Shown: positions 52,377 to 61,564, counted from the stretch's first letter. The stretch: DNA of 64,000 bases from an uncultured Oscillospiraceae bacterium (GCA_934465295.1 CAKSKU010000001.1:62001-126000), one strand, 5' to 3'. The notes: generated from the letters alone by a model not told the origin. A program made the numbers and translations.

Positions 52377-53639
52377 TCACATTACTTCTTCTGGTGAGCT
52401 GATCTTGCCCGTGATAGCCGATGCGGCAGCAACAGCAGGCGAGGAAAGATAAACCTCGGAATCGGGGTGACCCATACGACCAACGAAGTTTCTGTTTGTT
52501 GTAGCGATAGCCTTTTCACCTGCAGCAAGGATACCCATGTGTCCGCCGAGACAAGGGCCGCAGGTCGGAGTTGAAACAGCGCAGCCTGCCTTGATGAATG
52601 TTTCCATATAGCCAAGCTTTATGCAGTCAAGATATATCTGTTGTGTTGCAGGAATAACAATGCAGCGAACATTCTTGTGAACGTGCTTGCCTTTGAGAAT
52701 TTCAGCAGCCATTGCCATATCTTCAAGTCTGCCGTTTGTGCATGAGCCGATAACGGACTGGTCGATAACAACTTCGCCGACTTCATCAATTGTGCGTGTA
52801 TTTTCGGGAAGATGAGGGAATGCAACTGTCGGCTTGATAGTCGAAAGGTCAATATCATATACTGCATCATATTCAGCATCGGGGTCAGCTTCATATACAG
52901 TATAAGGGCGCTTGCAGCGACCGTCCATATATTTGACAGTAACATCATCAACAGCAAAGATACCGTTCTTTGCGCCTGCTTCGATAGCCATATTTGCCAT
53001 TGAAAGTCTGTCGTCCATAGAAAGGTTCTTAAGCCCATTGCCAACAAATTCCATAGACTTGTAAAGCGCACCGTCAACACCGATCATACCGATGATATGG
53101 AGAATAACGTCTTTGCCCATTACATACTTGTTGAGCTTACCTGTGAGATTGAATTTAATAGCGGAAGGAACCTTGAACCAAGCCATACCTGTTGCCATAC
53201 CTGCTGCCATATCGGTCGAACCAACACCGGTAGAAAATGCACCGAGAGCGCCGTAAGTACAGGTGTGGCTGTCTGCGCCGATGATGCAGTCGCCTGCGCC
53301 AACGATACCTTTTTCGGGGAGAAGAGCGTGTTCAATGCCCATTTCGCCGACATCGTAGTAGTAGTCTATATCATATTTGGACGCAAATTCACGGCACTGC
53401 TTTGAGTTCATAGCAGATTTGATGTCCTTGTTAGGAGTGAAGTGATCCATTATCATCGTGATCTTGCTCTTATCAAAAACCTTTGTAAAGCCTGCTTTAT
53501 TGAATTCATTGATAGCAACAGGGGTCGTAACATCGTTGCCGTGTACAATATCGAGCTTGCAGTTTATAAGCTGACCTGCTTTGACAGAATCAAGTCCTGC
53601 GTGGGCAGCAAGTATTTTCTGCGTCATTGTCATACCCAT
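52377..53639 (-). CDS. leuC: 3-isopropylmalate dehydratase large subunit
   Basis: LeuC is the aconitase-family subunit carrying the 4Fe-4S cluster. In 420 residues: MTQKILAAHAG, the DHFTPNKDIKS region, the GADSHTCTYGALGAF block, and the three cluster cysteines in VIGSCTNGRLED and CGPCLGGHMGI. Three in-frame ATGs lie close together; 53639 has AAGGA 10 bases upstream and is used. It is the first gene of the leu operon and is divergent from the LysR gene. Confidence 0.95.
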   Translation of the reverse strand: MGMTMTQKILAAHAGLDSVKAGQLINCKLDIVHGNDVTTPVAINEFNKAGFTKVFDKSKITMIMDHFTPNKDIKSAMNSKQCREFASKYDIDYYYDVGEMGIEHALLPEKGIVGAGDCIIGADSHTCTYGALGAFSTGVGSTDMAAGMATGMAWFKVPSAIKFNLTGKLNKYVMGKDVILHIIGMIGVDGALYKSMEFVGNGLKNLSMDDRLSMANMAIEAGAKNGIFAVDDVTVKYMDGRCKRPYTVYEADPDAEYDAVYDIDLSTIKPTVAFPHLPENTRTIDEVGEVVIDQSVIGSCTNGRLEDMAMAAEILKGKHVHKNVRCIVIPATQQIYLDCIKLGYMETFIKAGCAVSTPTCGPCLGGHMGILAAGEKAIATTNRNFVGRMGHPDSEVYLSSPAVAAASAITGKISSPEEVM

Positions 53640-53674
53640 TATAAAAATCGTCCTTTCAATATTTGTTATTATAG

Positions 53675-53707
53675 TTGCATTATAACATATTTTGTGGTAT
53701 AATTCAA
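53675..53707. promoter_or_regulatory. Overlapping face-to-face promoters of leuC and the LysR gene
   Basis: Plus strand: TTGCAT (53675-53680), 17 bases, TATAAT (53698-53703). Minus strand: TTGAAT (53707-53702), 17 bases, TATAAT (53684-53679). The two promoters occupy the same 33 bases, so polymerase cannot hold both at once. ATTC/GAAT repeats flank them downstream toward the LysR gene. Confidence 0.82.
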
Positions 53708-53764
53708 ATACATAATATGAATATCTGATATAAATTCAGGTTATGAAAATTGGGAGTTGAATTT

Positions 53765-54655
53765 ATGATCTCTGAAAGCAATCTGAACAGATACAGACTT
53801 TTCTGTGCAGTAGCCGAATGTGAAAGTATATCAAAAGCGGCAGAGCTCAACTACATAAGCCAGCCTGCGATAAGCAAAGCTATAACAAAAATGGAAGAAA
53901 GCCTCGGAACGGTGCTTTTTAACCGAAACCATAGGGGAGTAACGCTCACAGATGAGGGGAAAGTGTTCTATGACGAGCTTAAATCGGCTTTTGACATAAT
54001 CAAAGCAGGCGAAGACAAGCTCCGCAGCATAAATGAGCTTGGGATAGGTCGGCTTCGGCTCGGTGCAAGCTCTGTTCTCTGCAAAGCGATGCTTCTGCCG
54101 TATCTCAAAGGCTTCATCAACGAAAATCCGCATATAAAAATAACTATCGAGTGCCAGTCCTCGTCAAGGATACACAAAATGCTTATGGACGGAGTAATCG
54201 ATGTCGGACTTATGGTAAAACCCGATAATATGACTGAGATGTCATTTATTTCACTGGGTGAGATCGAGGATATATTCGCCGCAACACCAAATTATCTTGA
54301 TAATCTCGCTCTGCGCAACGAATCGGACATCTTTGAGAACGCAAACATAATGCTTCTCGACAGCGAAAATGTTTCCCGTCACCATGTTGACAAGTTTTTT
54401 AAGGAAAATAATATCGAGCCAAAGCATATTCTCGAAGTCAGCAATATGGATATGCTCATTGAATTCACCAAAATAGGTATGGGCGTTTCCTGCGTTGTAA
54501 AGCAGTTTGTTGAAAAAGAGTTAGAATGTGGTGAGCTTAGAGAAATCCCGCTTAACTCAAAGATAAACACCCGTGAAGTCGGACTTGCATTCATAAAAAC
54601 TTCACGGCTCAATGCAACAATGCAAAAATTTATCGATTATGTAAACAGAGAATAA
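53765..54655 (+). CDS. LysR family transcriptional regulator, divergent from leuCDB
   Basis: The 296-residue protein has the winged helix-turn-helix NRYRLFCAVAECESISKAAE with the recognition part SQPAISKAITKMEESLG and LFNRNHRGVTLTDEG, then a two-lobed effector domain. Location divergent from leuC and overlapping promoters make it the likely regulator of leucine synthesis and itself; the inducer is often isopropylmalate in such systems, which is inference here. The start at 53765 follows GGGAG; a TTG at 53750 is rejected. Confidence 0.9.
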   Translation: MISESNLNRYRLFCAVAECESISKAAELNYISQPAISKAITKMEESLGTVLFNRNHRGVTLTDEGKVFYDELKSAFDIIKAGEDKLRSINELGIGRLRLGASSVLCKAMLLPYLKGFINENPHIKITIECQSSSRIHKMLMDGVIDVGLMVKPDNMTEMSFISLGEIEDIFAATPNYLDNLALRNESDIFENANIMLLDSENVSRHHVDKFFKENNIEPKHILEVSNMDMLIEFTKIGMGVSCVVKQFVEKELECGELREIPLNSKINTREVGLAFIKTSRLNATMQKFIDYVNRE

Positions 54656-54678
54656 TACTAAACACCAATATAATACAG

Positions 54679-54727
54679 AAAAAAGCTGCCGCAGGACACA
54701 CAAAAGTCTTGCGGCAGTTGATTTTTA
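54679..54727. terminator. Terminator between the LysR gene and ilvB
   Basis: A 13-bp stem (54685-54697 with 54706-54718, with G-U pairs) is followed on the minus strand by a run of six T and on the plus strand by a T-rich stretch. It serves both convergent genes, ilvB most strongly. Confidence 0.85.
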
Positions 54728-56401
54728 CTTTATTTCAAGGATAGGTTCAGCGATAGATGCACCTGCAGGTACCATAGGAAGAACGTTGATATCCTTATCG
54801 ATAAGACAGTTGATAAGAACGGGGTGACCCAGTGCAAGCGCCTTTTCGAGTGTAGGACGAACTTCTTCTTTCTTGCTGATAGTGTGAGCCTCAACACCGA
54901 GAGCTTTTCCGAGCATTTCAAAATCGGTAGCCTTTTCAAGCGTTGTCTGTGAGAACTTGTTGTTGTAGAAAAGCTTCTGCCACTGACGAACCATTCCGAG
55001 AACGGAGTTGTTGAATACAAGTTCGATAACAGGCAGATCATATTTTGCAAGCGTTGTGAGTTCATTCATATTCATATAGAAGCTTCCGTCGCCTGCGATA
55101 TTGATAACGTACTTGTCAGGATTGCCGACCTTGCTTCCGATAGCAGCACCCAATCCGTAACCCATTGTGCCAAGTCCGCCCGAAGTTGCAATGCTGTTCG
55201 GCTTGGAGAAGTTGAAGAATTCAGCTGTCCACATCTGATGCTGACCAACTTCCGTTGTGATGATGGCATTTCCGTTTGTAAGTTCGCAAAGCGTTTCAAG
55301 AACATACTGAGGAAGAATATCATCAGGGTCGGAAGAAACCTGAATAAGCGGATATTCAGCTTTCCACTTTTCAATTTCAGCCATCCATTCGTGATGATCC
55401 TGCTTTTCAAGCTTTTTATTTATAAGAGAGAGAGCAAGCTTTATATCACCGACAACCTTATCGGTAATTTCAACATTCTTGTTGATCTCGGCACTGTCGA
55501 TCTCAAACTGAAGTATCTTTTTGCCCTGCATAATTTCATCAAAGCTCTTGGCATTGCAGGTAACACGGTCGGAAAATCTCGAACCGACAACGATCATAAG
55601 ATCACATTCGCCGACAGCAAGGGAAGATGTTTTTGTGCCGTGCATACCGAGCATACCCGTATAGCGGGGATTAGTGTTGTCAAATGCAGCCTGTCCCATA
55701 AGCGTGAGCGAAACAGGGGCATCAATGAGATCTGCAAACTTGGCAAGCTCATCAAATGCGCCCGAAAGAACAGCTCCACCGCCTGCATAGATCATCGGCT
55801 TCTTTGCTTCGGAAATTACCTTTACAGCATTTTCGATCTCTGCTTCATCAACGGAATATGTAGGCTGCAGCAGTTCTTTATGTTCAAATTCGCATTTTGC
55901 AGCAGTGATATCCTTAGGAATATCGATAAGAACAGGACCCTTTCTGCCCGAATTTGCAATATAGAATGCCTCTCTGATTGTGTCAGCAAGTTCATTTACA
56001 TCCTTAACAATATAGTTGTGCTTTGTGATAGGCATTGTAATGCCCGTGATATCAACTTCCTGGAAGCTGTCAAGACCAAGGAGAGATGTTCCGACGTTTC
56101 CCGTAATAGCAACCATAGGGATACTGTCCATATACGCAGTTGCGATACCCGTAACGAGATTAGTTGCGCCCGGACCCGATGTAGCGATAACTACGCCGGT
56201 TTTGCCGGTTGTACGGGAATAGCCGTCAGCAGCGTGTGAAGCACCCTGCTCATGAGAAGTAAGAATATGCTTGATCTTGTCGCTGTAATCGTAAAGTGCG
56301 TCATAAATGTTGAGTACAGCTCCGCCGGGGTAGCCGAAAACAGTATCAACTCCCTGTTCAAGAAGACATTCAAGTATGATCTGTGAACCGTTCAATATCA
56401 T
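54725..56401 (-). CDS. ilvB: Acetolactate synthase large subunit
   Basis: IlvB condenses pyruvate to acetolactate, or pyruvate with 2-oxobutyrate, at the head of valine, leucine and isoleucine synthesis. The 558-residue enzyme has the catalytic Glu in SHEQGASHAADGYSR, the FAD-binding middle domain (VVGSRFSDRVTC), and the thiamine-diphosphate motif GDGSFYMNMNELTTLAKYD. No regulatory subunit gene ilvN lies next to it. AAGGGAG precedes the ATG. The 90-base leader is too short for a T-box. Confidence 0.94.
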   Translation of the reverse strand: MILNGSQIILECLLEQGVDTVFGYPGGAVLNIYDALYDYSDKIKHILTSHEQGASHAADGYSRTTGKTGVVIATSGPGATNLVTGIATAYMDSIPMVAITGNVGTSLLGLDSFQEVDITGITMPITKHNYIVKDVNELADTIREAFYIANSGRKGPVLIDIPKDITAAKCEFEHKELLQPTYSVDEAEIENAVKVISEAKKPMIYAGGGAVLSGAFDELAKFADLIDAPVSLTLMGQAAFDNTNPRYTGMLGMHGTKTSSLAVGECDLMIVVGSRFSDRVTCNAKSFDEIMQGKKILQFEIDSAEINKNVEITDKVVGDIKLALSLINKKLEKQDHHEWMAEIEKWKAEYPLIQVSSDPDDILPQYVLETLCELTNGNAIITTEVGQHQMWTAEFFNFSKPNSIATSGGLGTMGYGLGAAIGSKVGNPDKYVINIAGDGSFYMNMNELTTLAKYDLPVIELVFNNSVLGMVRQWQKLFYNNKFSQTTLEKATDFEMLGKALGVEAHTISKKEEVRPTLEKALALGHPVLINCLIDKDINVLPMVPAGASIAEPILEIK

Positions 56402-56494
56402 TTTTAGGATCTCCCTTTCAAAAAATGAGATATCCGATCAGAGATTTTCGCCTGATACATCGTAAAAATCCTTATCAGATACAATATATCTAAC

Positions 56495-56523
56495 ATTTTA
56501 CCTCAAAAATCTTTTTTTGTCAA
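56495..56523 (-). promoter_or_regulatory. Sigma-A promoter of ilvB
   Basis: On the minus strand TTGACA (56523-56518), a 17-base spacer and TAAAAT (56500-56495). The leader to the start codon is about 90 bases and contains repeated CTGAT/ATCAG words able to pair (for example CTGATA with TATCAG), without a T-run. Confidence 0.82.
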
Positions 56524-56605
56524 TGTATTTTTTTTAAAGTATGGTAAATCAAATGTTTTGCCTGACAATCTATGCTTGTTTCAATAAAACAATTCCTTAA
56601 AATAA

Positions 56606-56634
56606 TTGACTTATCAGCAAAAAAATGTTATAAT
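56606..56634 (+). promoter_or_regulatory. Sigma-A promoter of the small membrane protein gene
   Basis: TTGACT (56606-56611), a 17-base spacer and TATAAT (56629-56634), about 40 bases before the start codon. It diverges from the ilvB promoter with about 82 bases between the -35 boxes. Confidence 0.82.
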
Positions 56635-56673
56635 ATTATAAAAGATTTTGTACGTTTTTAACGGTTGGTGAAT

Positions 56674-57249
56674 ATGAAAAAAACTGAAATTTCCGAAAAT
56701 ATAAATTCCAAAAAAGTTAGCTATAAAGTTTCTCTCGGCGGAATAGTCGCAGCTCTCTGCCTTACGCTGATGTTTCTGACGGCTGTTTTTCCGCCGCTGA
56801 ATATAACGTTGCCACTGTTTGCGGGAATGTTGATATCCGTGGTCGCAATCGAGATATCGCCATCGTGGGCACTTGTAACGTATGTCGTTGTTGCGATCCT
56901 GTCATTCTTTATAACACCTGATAAGGAAGCTGCTGTATTTTTCAGTGCGCTTTTCGGATATTACCCCGTACTCAAAGACGCTGTTGACAAAATGAAAGCA
57001 AAGCTTATAGCGTGGCTGATAAAGCTTGCGATCTTTGATGGAGCAATGGTGTTGATCTATTATATTACGATCTATTTACTGGGAACGCTCGATATTTTCA
57101 AGGAATTTGGTTTCCTCGGAGATTTTATGATACCTGTTCTGTTCATTGCCATAAGTCTGATCTATGTATTGTATGATTATTGCCTAACAGTGATAAAAGA
57201 AGCGTATATCAAGTGGTTCAGACCGACCTTCCTCAGAAAATTCAAATAA
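56674..57249 (+). CDS. Small polytopic membrane protein, possible ECF-type substrate-binding subunit
   Basis: The 191-residue protein has five or six hydrophobic segments (about 22-44, 48-65, 68-84, 110-140, 146-172). The opening SLGGIVAALCLTLMFLTAVFPP and the pattern of short loops recall S components of energy-coupling-factor vitamin transporters, but no ECF ATPase genes are near and no substrate can be proposed. No strong ribosome site precedes the ATG at 56674; GTG at 56668 is an alternative. It is monocistronic with its own promoter and terminator. Confidence 0.6.
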   Translation: MKKTEISENINSKKVSYKVSLGGIVAALCLTLMFLTAVFPPLNITLPLFAGMLISVVAIEISPSWALVTYVVVAILSFFITPDKEAAVFFSALFGYYPVLKDAVDKMKAKLIAWLIKLAIFDGAMVLIYYITIYLLGTLDIFKEFGFLGDFMIPVLFIAISLIYVLYDYCLTVIKEAYIKWFRPTFLRKFK

Positions 57250-57286
57250 AAAATGCTGCACCGATAAATTCGATGCAGCATTTTTT
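57248..57286. terminator. Bidirectional terminator
   Basis: AAAAAATGCTGCA (57248-57260) pairs with TGCAGCATTTTTT (57274-57286), with further pairing possible inside. It ends the membrane protein gene on plus and the EAL-HDOD gene on minus; the T-run overlaps both gene ends. Confidence 0.92.
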
Positions 57287-58517
57287 AATCGATCATATTG
57301 TCATTTGCCTGAGTAAGACTGTTCCAGATGTCGTTTACATTTTCTACGCACTCAAAATATTTCTGTGCAATGAGTGAAGAGGGAATACTGAGTTCCTCGG
57401 CAGCCGTACTCATATTCCTCCAGTCAGCCTTTTCGTATGAAAGAACAAGAGATAAAAGCGTTCCTGCCTTGCCTTCACCCTTAAGGAGACCGTTCTTTAT
57501 CTCATCACTTATCGGGAGCTGTTCAAGCGCTTCGTCAAGGGAGATATCCATAAGCTTATCAAGCGTTGAGAACATACCGAGAAGATAACCCTCGGAACGT
57601 GAAATAGGCATATCGTGTGCAAGGACAACAAGCTCGGAAGCGAACATTGCTCGGAGGAACGAAAGCTTTACAAGCTCCTCCTGTGCGCCGTCGTCCTGCT
57701 TGAAGCTGAGAAGATATATCCACTGCTTGAGCTGACCGAGTCCAAGGATAACGAGAGCCTGCTTTACCGAACGGGCACGGTTTCTTAGTGCAAAATAAGC
57801 AGAGTTAACAAGCTTTAACAACGAGTATGTGAGCGATACATCACGGGAAATAATCTCCTCGATCTCGTCGATATCAGGCTCATCTCTTGTAACTGCGATC
57901 ATGAGCAGGAAGAAGTTGCTCTGGAGATGGTTAGCCTTTTTAACGGTAGATGAAGTTTTCTGTGCAAGGTAAGAACCCTGAAAATACGAGCAGCCAAGTG
58001 CCTTTGCACGTTCATACTGTTCAGCGGTCTCAACATTATAGGCGATGACCTTTTTGCCGAACGACATACCTATCTTTACAAGGTTTTCAAGCGAGGGATC
58101 TTCACGGGCAAAGTTTATCTTGATGTAGTCGACGATATCAAGAATACCGAAAAATCTCGGCGCAAATTCAAAATCGATAACAGCGATCCTGTATCCGCTC
58201 TGTTTGAGCTTCGTTATGTAGCTGTGGGACATTGGATTTGTGATAAGCGAGTCCTCGATCTGAATTACAAGCTTGCTTGTTTCAAACATTTTAGGAATGT
58301 TCTTTTCAAGCAGACTTTGTGTAAAGGTCAGAAAAGCGACCTTGCCGCTCAAAAACTTCTCGCTGTTCATTGAAGAAAGGAAGTTCTCGATAGCGTTGGC
58401 AGCGGTTGAATCATCTGTCTGCGTTTCGGCAAAGCTGCTGTCGGCATATAATATTTCATAACCGAATGTTTTTTGGTTAGAATCCATAAGTGCTTGTCTT
58501 ACAATATAAGAATCCAT
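57285..58517 (-). CDS. EAL-HDOD (YuxH-like) signalling protein with degenerate EAL domain
   Basis: The 410 residues contain an N-terminal EAL-like domain (about 1-200) and a HDOD domain (about 200-410). The EAL key sites are changed: YEILYA for the EAL motif, VIDFEF for the DDFG loop, and KVIAYNVET where AEGVE is usual. It should therefore not cleave cyclic-di-GMP but may bind it or act as a scaffold. HDOD signature bits are LLKLVNSAYFALRNRARSV and ILGLGQLKQW. An AGGAG precedes the ATG. The gene is monocistronic. Confidence 0.88.
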   Translation of the reverse strand: MDSYIVRQALMDSNQKTFGYEILYADSSFAETQTDDSTAANAIENFLSSMNSEKFLSGKVAFLTFTQSLLEKNIPKMFETSKLVIQIEDSLITNPMSHSYITKLKQSGYRIAVIDFEFAPRFFGILDIVDYIKINFAREDPSLENLVKIGMSFGKKVIAYNVETAEQYERAKALGCSYFQGSYLAQKTSSTVKKANHLQSNFFLLMIAVTRDEPDIDEIEEIISRDVSLTYSLLKLVNSAYFALRNRARSVKQALVILGLGQLKQWIYLLSFKQDDGAQEELVKLSFLRAMFASELVVLAHDMPISRSEGYLLGMFSTLDKLMDISLDEALEQLPISDEIKNGLLKGEGKAGTLLSLVLSYEKADWRNMSTAAEELSIPSSLIAQKYFECVENVNDIWNSLTQANDNMID

Positions 58518-58570
58518 AGCAATACTCCTGTTTTTAGAAATTTCATCAGTTGGTACAATGCTTTATATTT

Positions 58571-58599
58571 ATTATAATACATTTTTGTGAAAATTACAA
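58571..58599 (-). promoter_or_regulatory. Sigma-A promoter of the EAL-HDOD gene
   Basis: On the minus strand TTGTAA (58599-58594), a 17-base spacer and TATAAT (58576-58571), about 54 bases before the start codon. Confidence 0.82.
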
Positions 58600-58611
58600 T
58601 ATTATTTAAAA

Positions 58612-59262
58612 TTATAACAATTTGTCAAAAGAATATACATATTTATTCGAGAGTGCTTTTATCATATCAATATCCTGTTCAGAGTATTTATCGTAAACAG
58701 CGCAAACATAAGCCTCTGTTTCAGAAGCTGTTCTGACAGCCGTGAGCGTATCCTCGAAAATAACGCACTTTGAGATCGGGAAATCGGCTATTTCGGCTGC
58801 TTTAAGATAAATATCAGGCTGATCCTTGCCCTTTCCGACCTCATCTGTCGTTATAAAGCCGTCAAAAAGGTCATAAACACCATTTCTTCGCAATAATGGC
58901 TCATAAAGCTCGGCAGGGGAGGCAGTCGCAAGGACTATTTTCATTCCCGAACTCTTCATTTCGTGCAAAAGTTCCGTTGCATACGGTTTAAGCGGAATAT
59001 TGTCCGCATATTCGATACGGGCAAGAACGTTTATCTCTTCGATAAATCCTTCGTCGCTTACCGGAACGCCAAGCTTTCTTATAGCATCGGCAGCCTGCTC
59101 GTAAGTCAGTGAGGCAAGTTTTTCCACAAACTTATCATCTGCCGATATGCCATATTTTTCAAGTATTATCCTGTCGAGCTTTTCCCAAACTGTGTTTGAA
59201 TCGGCGAGTGTGCCGTCAAGGTCAAATATCGCAGCCGAAAAATCGGATATATCAGCGTTCAT
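58612..59262 (-). CDS. HAD-IA phosphatase (beta-phosphoglucomutase/phosphatase type)
   Basis: The 216-residue protein has the HAD nucleophile motif AAIFDLDGTLADSNTVW, a helical cap (about 20-85), the motif II Thr in KIVLATASP, motif III Lys in GKGKDQPDIYLKAA and motif IV CVIFEDTLTAVRTA. It is of the beta-phosphoglucomutase-like group; the substrate is unknown. The start at 59262 follows GGAG by 8 bases and overlaps the NYN gene stop by one base (TGATG), so the two are translationally coupled. Confidence 0.87.
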   Translation of the reverse strand: MNADISDFSAAIFDLDGTLADSNTVWEKLDRIILEKYGISADDKFVEKLASLTYEQAADAIRKLGVPVSDEGFIEEINVLARIEYADNIPLKPYATELLHEMKSSGMKIVLATASPAELYEPLLRRNGVYDLFDGFITTDEVGKGKDQPDIYLKAAEIADFPISKCVIFEDTLTAVRTASETEAYVCAVYDKYSEQDIDMIKALSNKYVYSFDKLL

Positions 59263-59990
59263 CAATTCTTCTCCTTTATAAGAACGACCTTGACATTCGG
59301 GTTAAGCTCGCTCGGGACGGAAATAATGTCATAAAGCCCCAGTGATTTTATAAAAGGAGTAAGCTTTTTATATCCAAAATGGCGCACATCAAAGCTCGGG
59401 AAACGCTTTATAAGGATATTTCCGACATCGCTCAGTGCAGCACAGCCGCTTTCGTCCGAAACATCGGAAACTATCTCGGTAACTGCTCGCTTGATATTCG
59501 CAATGGAAAGATCATCCGCAGAGACCGAATCATTTTCGTGTATTTCTTCCTTTGCCGAATCGCCGATGATCTCAAGGTGCTTGAAAATATTGCAGGCGGC
59601 AATAAACGCTTTCGGTGTTTTCTTTTCGCCCATACCGATAACATTCATTCCCGATTCACGAAGCCTTACAGCCAGACGGGTAAAGTCGCTGTCACTCGAA
59701 ACGATACAGAAGCCGTCCACGCTGCCCGAATAAAGAATATCCATCGCATCGATTATCATTGCCGAATCGGTCGAGCTTTTTCCTGTGGTATAGCCATACT
59801 GCTGAATTGGCGTGATAGAGTGGTTAAGAAGAATATTTTTCCAGGACGAAAGTCCCGGACGTGTCCAGTCTCCGTAAATTCGTTTGTATGTTATCGTTCC
59901 CTCGTTTGAAATTTCATCAAGTATGGCCTTGATATATTTGTCCGAAACATTGTCTGCGTCAATAAGAACTGCGTATTTTTTGTCTGACAT
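59262..59990 (-). CDS. NYN/LabA-like nuclease-fold protein with LOTUS (OST-HTH) domain
   Basis: The 242-residue protein has an N-terminal NYN PIN-like domain (about 1-150): KYAVLIDADNVSDKY, TDSAMIIDAMDILYSG and IVSSDSDFTRLAVRLRESG give the conserved acidic residues of a metal-dependent RNase site. The C-terminal part (about 165-240) fits the OST-HTH/LOTUS fold (LSDVGNILIKRFPSFDVRHFGYKKLTPFIKS in parts), a proposed RNA-binding domain. GGAGG precedes the ATG. It is coupled to a HAD phosphatase. Confidence 0.9.
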   Translation of the reverse strand: MSDKKYAVLIDADNVSDKYIKAILDEISNEGTITYKRIYGDWTRPGLSSWKNILLNHSITPIQQYGYTTGKSSTDSAMIIDAMDILYSGSVDGFCIVSSDSDFTRLAVRLRESGMNVIGMGEKKTPKAFIAACNIFKHLEIIGDSAKEEIHENDSVSADDLSIANIKRAVTEIVSDVSDESGCAALSDVGNILIKRFPSFDVRHFGYKKLTPFIKSLGLYDIISVPSELNPNVKVVLIKEKN

Positions 59991-60076
59991 TTTGAACCTC
60001 CGATAATAAATTTTATAGTAAAAATATTGTAGCGTTTTTATTCCGTGAAAAATGTAAAAATGAGGATCTCCTGTAC

Positions 60077-61507
60077 TTATAGGTTATTCAGTCCGTTTGA
60101 ATGTATTCTCTGTGGATAATCCTTGAATGCATAATTAAGGTCAACATCTTCATCGATTCCCTTGATCCTTCCCGTAGAGCTGTACTGCCACATTCCGTAG
60201 TGATAATCATAATTGCTTATCAGACGTTCCTCATCGCCCCAGCAAGCGACCCAGATATCGTATGCCGTGAGCTTATCTATATATGTGTTGTCCGTAAGGA
60301 ATTTTGCACCGCTGTATATCATGGCAAAATATCCTGCGTTTTCAAGTTCTTCCATAAATGCGACTATGATGTTTGTTACCTCTTTGCGTGACATTGAGTT
60401 GTAAAAGCTTTCCTCAATATCAAGAACAACAGGATATTCGGGACTGTAATTTTTTATTGTTTTAAGGAAAAATTTAGCTTCCTTCTTAGCCTGAGCAACC
60501 GTTCTTGCGTATGTATAATGATAAAAGCCGTAGGGAATACCGTATTTTTCACAGCCCTTTACATTTCGTTTAAGCTTTATATCAACATCGGTCGAGCCGA
60601 ACGAGCTTCTTATCATAACAAAATCAATACCGCTTGCGCTGACCTTTTTCCAGTTGATATCACCCTGCCACTTTGATACATCGATGCCTTTAAAATATTC
60701 GCTGTAAACACTTACGCTGCAAACAGCCTTTTTCCCCGATGATGTTTTCAGAATGATATTCGTTATTCCGTCAGAAACTCCCTTGACAACACCGTTTGAG
60801 TCCACAGTTGCGATCGATGTATCCTCCGAACGGAAGCTTACCTTATCGTATGCACCGAGGGGATAAAGAATATATCCGAGCGTTACCGAGCTGCCCTGAC
60901 GCAGAGTAATATTATCACTTATAGGAGTTATCTTTGTTACCTTTTTATTGTTTCCGCCATAAGCATATGGGTCGGTAACAGTGATCTTGACATTTGTGGT
61001 CAATGCCTTTGACGTTTTCAGCTTGATAACAGCCGTTCCTACACCGACAACCGTAACAAGTCCGTCATCATCGACCATTGCAACGCTTGGATCTAATGAT
61101 TTAAATGTAACGTAATCATCACTTTGAGCAGGGTAGAGCTTGTATACTATCTGATATGTAGTGCCAAGATCAAGCGTCGGAGTACGCTCAGACGTTATGC
61201 GTATGCGTTTGGCAGGCTTTGTTACCTTATTTCGCTCATTGCTGCCGATAACGCCTTCCTGATCTTCATCTTCGACGGCATCAAAGTTATCATCACTGTC
61301 CTCATCTTCAGGCGTATTATCATCGCTGCTGCCTGTTTCTTCGCTGTTTCCGTCAGTATCGGAAATATCGTCATCGAAAATCTCATCCATCATTGTATCT
61401 TCAGGATAATCGTCCTCGTTTTCTGCAAAAATGTTTATGGAGACCGCACTCAAAGAGATAAGGAGTGCAGTAAAAAGTGCTATTGATCTTGACATAAAAT
61501 TCTTCAT
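60077..61507 (-). CDS. Secreted GH25 lysozyme with two Ig-like (Big2) domains
   Basis: The 476-residue product has a signal peptide (about 1-28, with SIALFTALLISLSAVSINIFA), a long Asp/Glu-rich linker (about 30-90), two Big2-type domains (about 95-185 and 190-270) and a C-terminal glycoside hydrolase family 25 domain (about 275-470). The catalytic Asp/Glu pair shows in KGIDVSKWQGDI and PVVLDIEESFYN. It would cleave peptidoglycan outside the cell. The start 61507 follows GAGG by 9 bases; an ATG at 61522 precedes that site. No strong terminator is seen after the stop. Confidence 0.92.
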   Translation of the reverse strand: MKNFMSRSIALFTALLISLSAVSINIFAENEDDYPEDTMMDEIFDDDISDTDGNSEETGSSDDNTPEDEDSDDNFDAVEDEDQEGVIGSNERNKVTKPAKRIRITSERTPTLDLGTTYQIVYKLYPAQSDDYVTFKSLDPSVAMVDDDGLVTVVGVGTAVIKLKTSKALTTNVKITVTDPYAYGGNNKKVTKITPISDNITLRQGSSVTLGYILYPLGAYDKVSFRSEDTSIATVDSNGVVKGVSDGITNIILKTSSGKKAVCSVSVYSEYFKGIDVSKWQGDINWKKVSASGIDFVMIRSSFGSTDVDIKLKRNVKGCEKYGIPYGFYHYTYARTVAQAKKEAKFFLKTIKNYSPEYPVVLDIEESFYNSMSRKEVTNIIVAFMEELENAGYFAMIYSGAKFLTDNTYIDKLTAYDIWVACWGDEERLISNYDYHYGMWQYSSTGRIKGIDEDVDLNYAFKDYPQRIHSNGLNNL

Positions 61508-61564
61508 TTTTAAATTCCTCATTAAAAGCTTGCGTTAAAATGGTTTAAATGGTCATATATGTTT

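Noticed and set aside
55238..56239. 333-codon open frame antisense to ilvB
   Set aside because: It is the complement of well-conserved ilvB sequence and its translation has no recognisable motif; shadow frame.
56402..56494. T-box or leader-peptide attenuator before ilvB
   Set aside because: The leader is about 90 bases with no T-run terminator and no Leu/Val/Ile codon run with a ribosome site.
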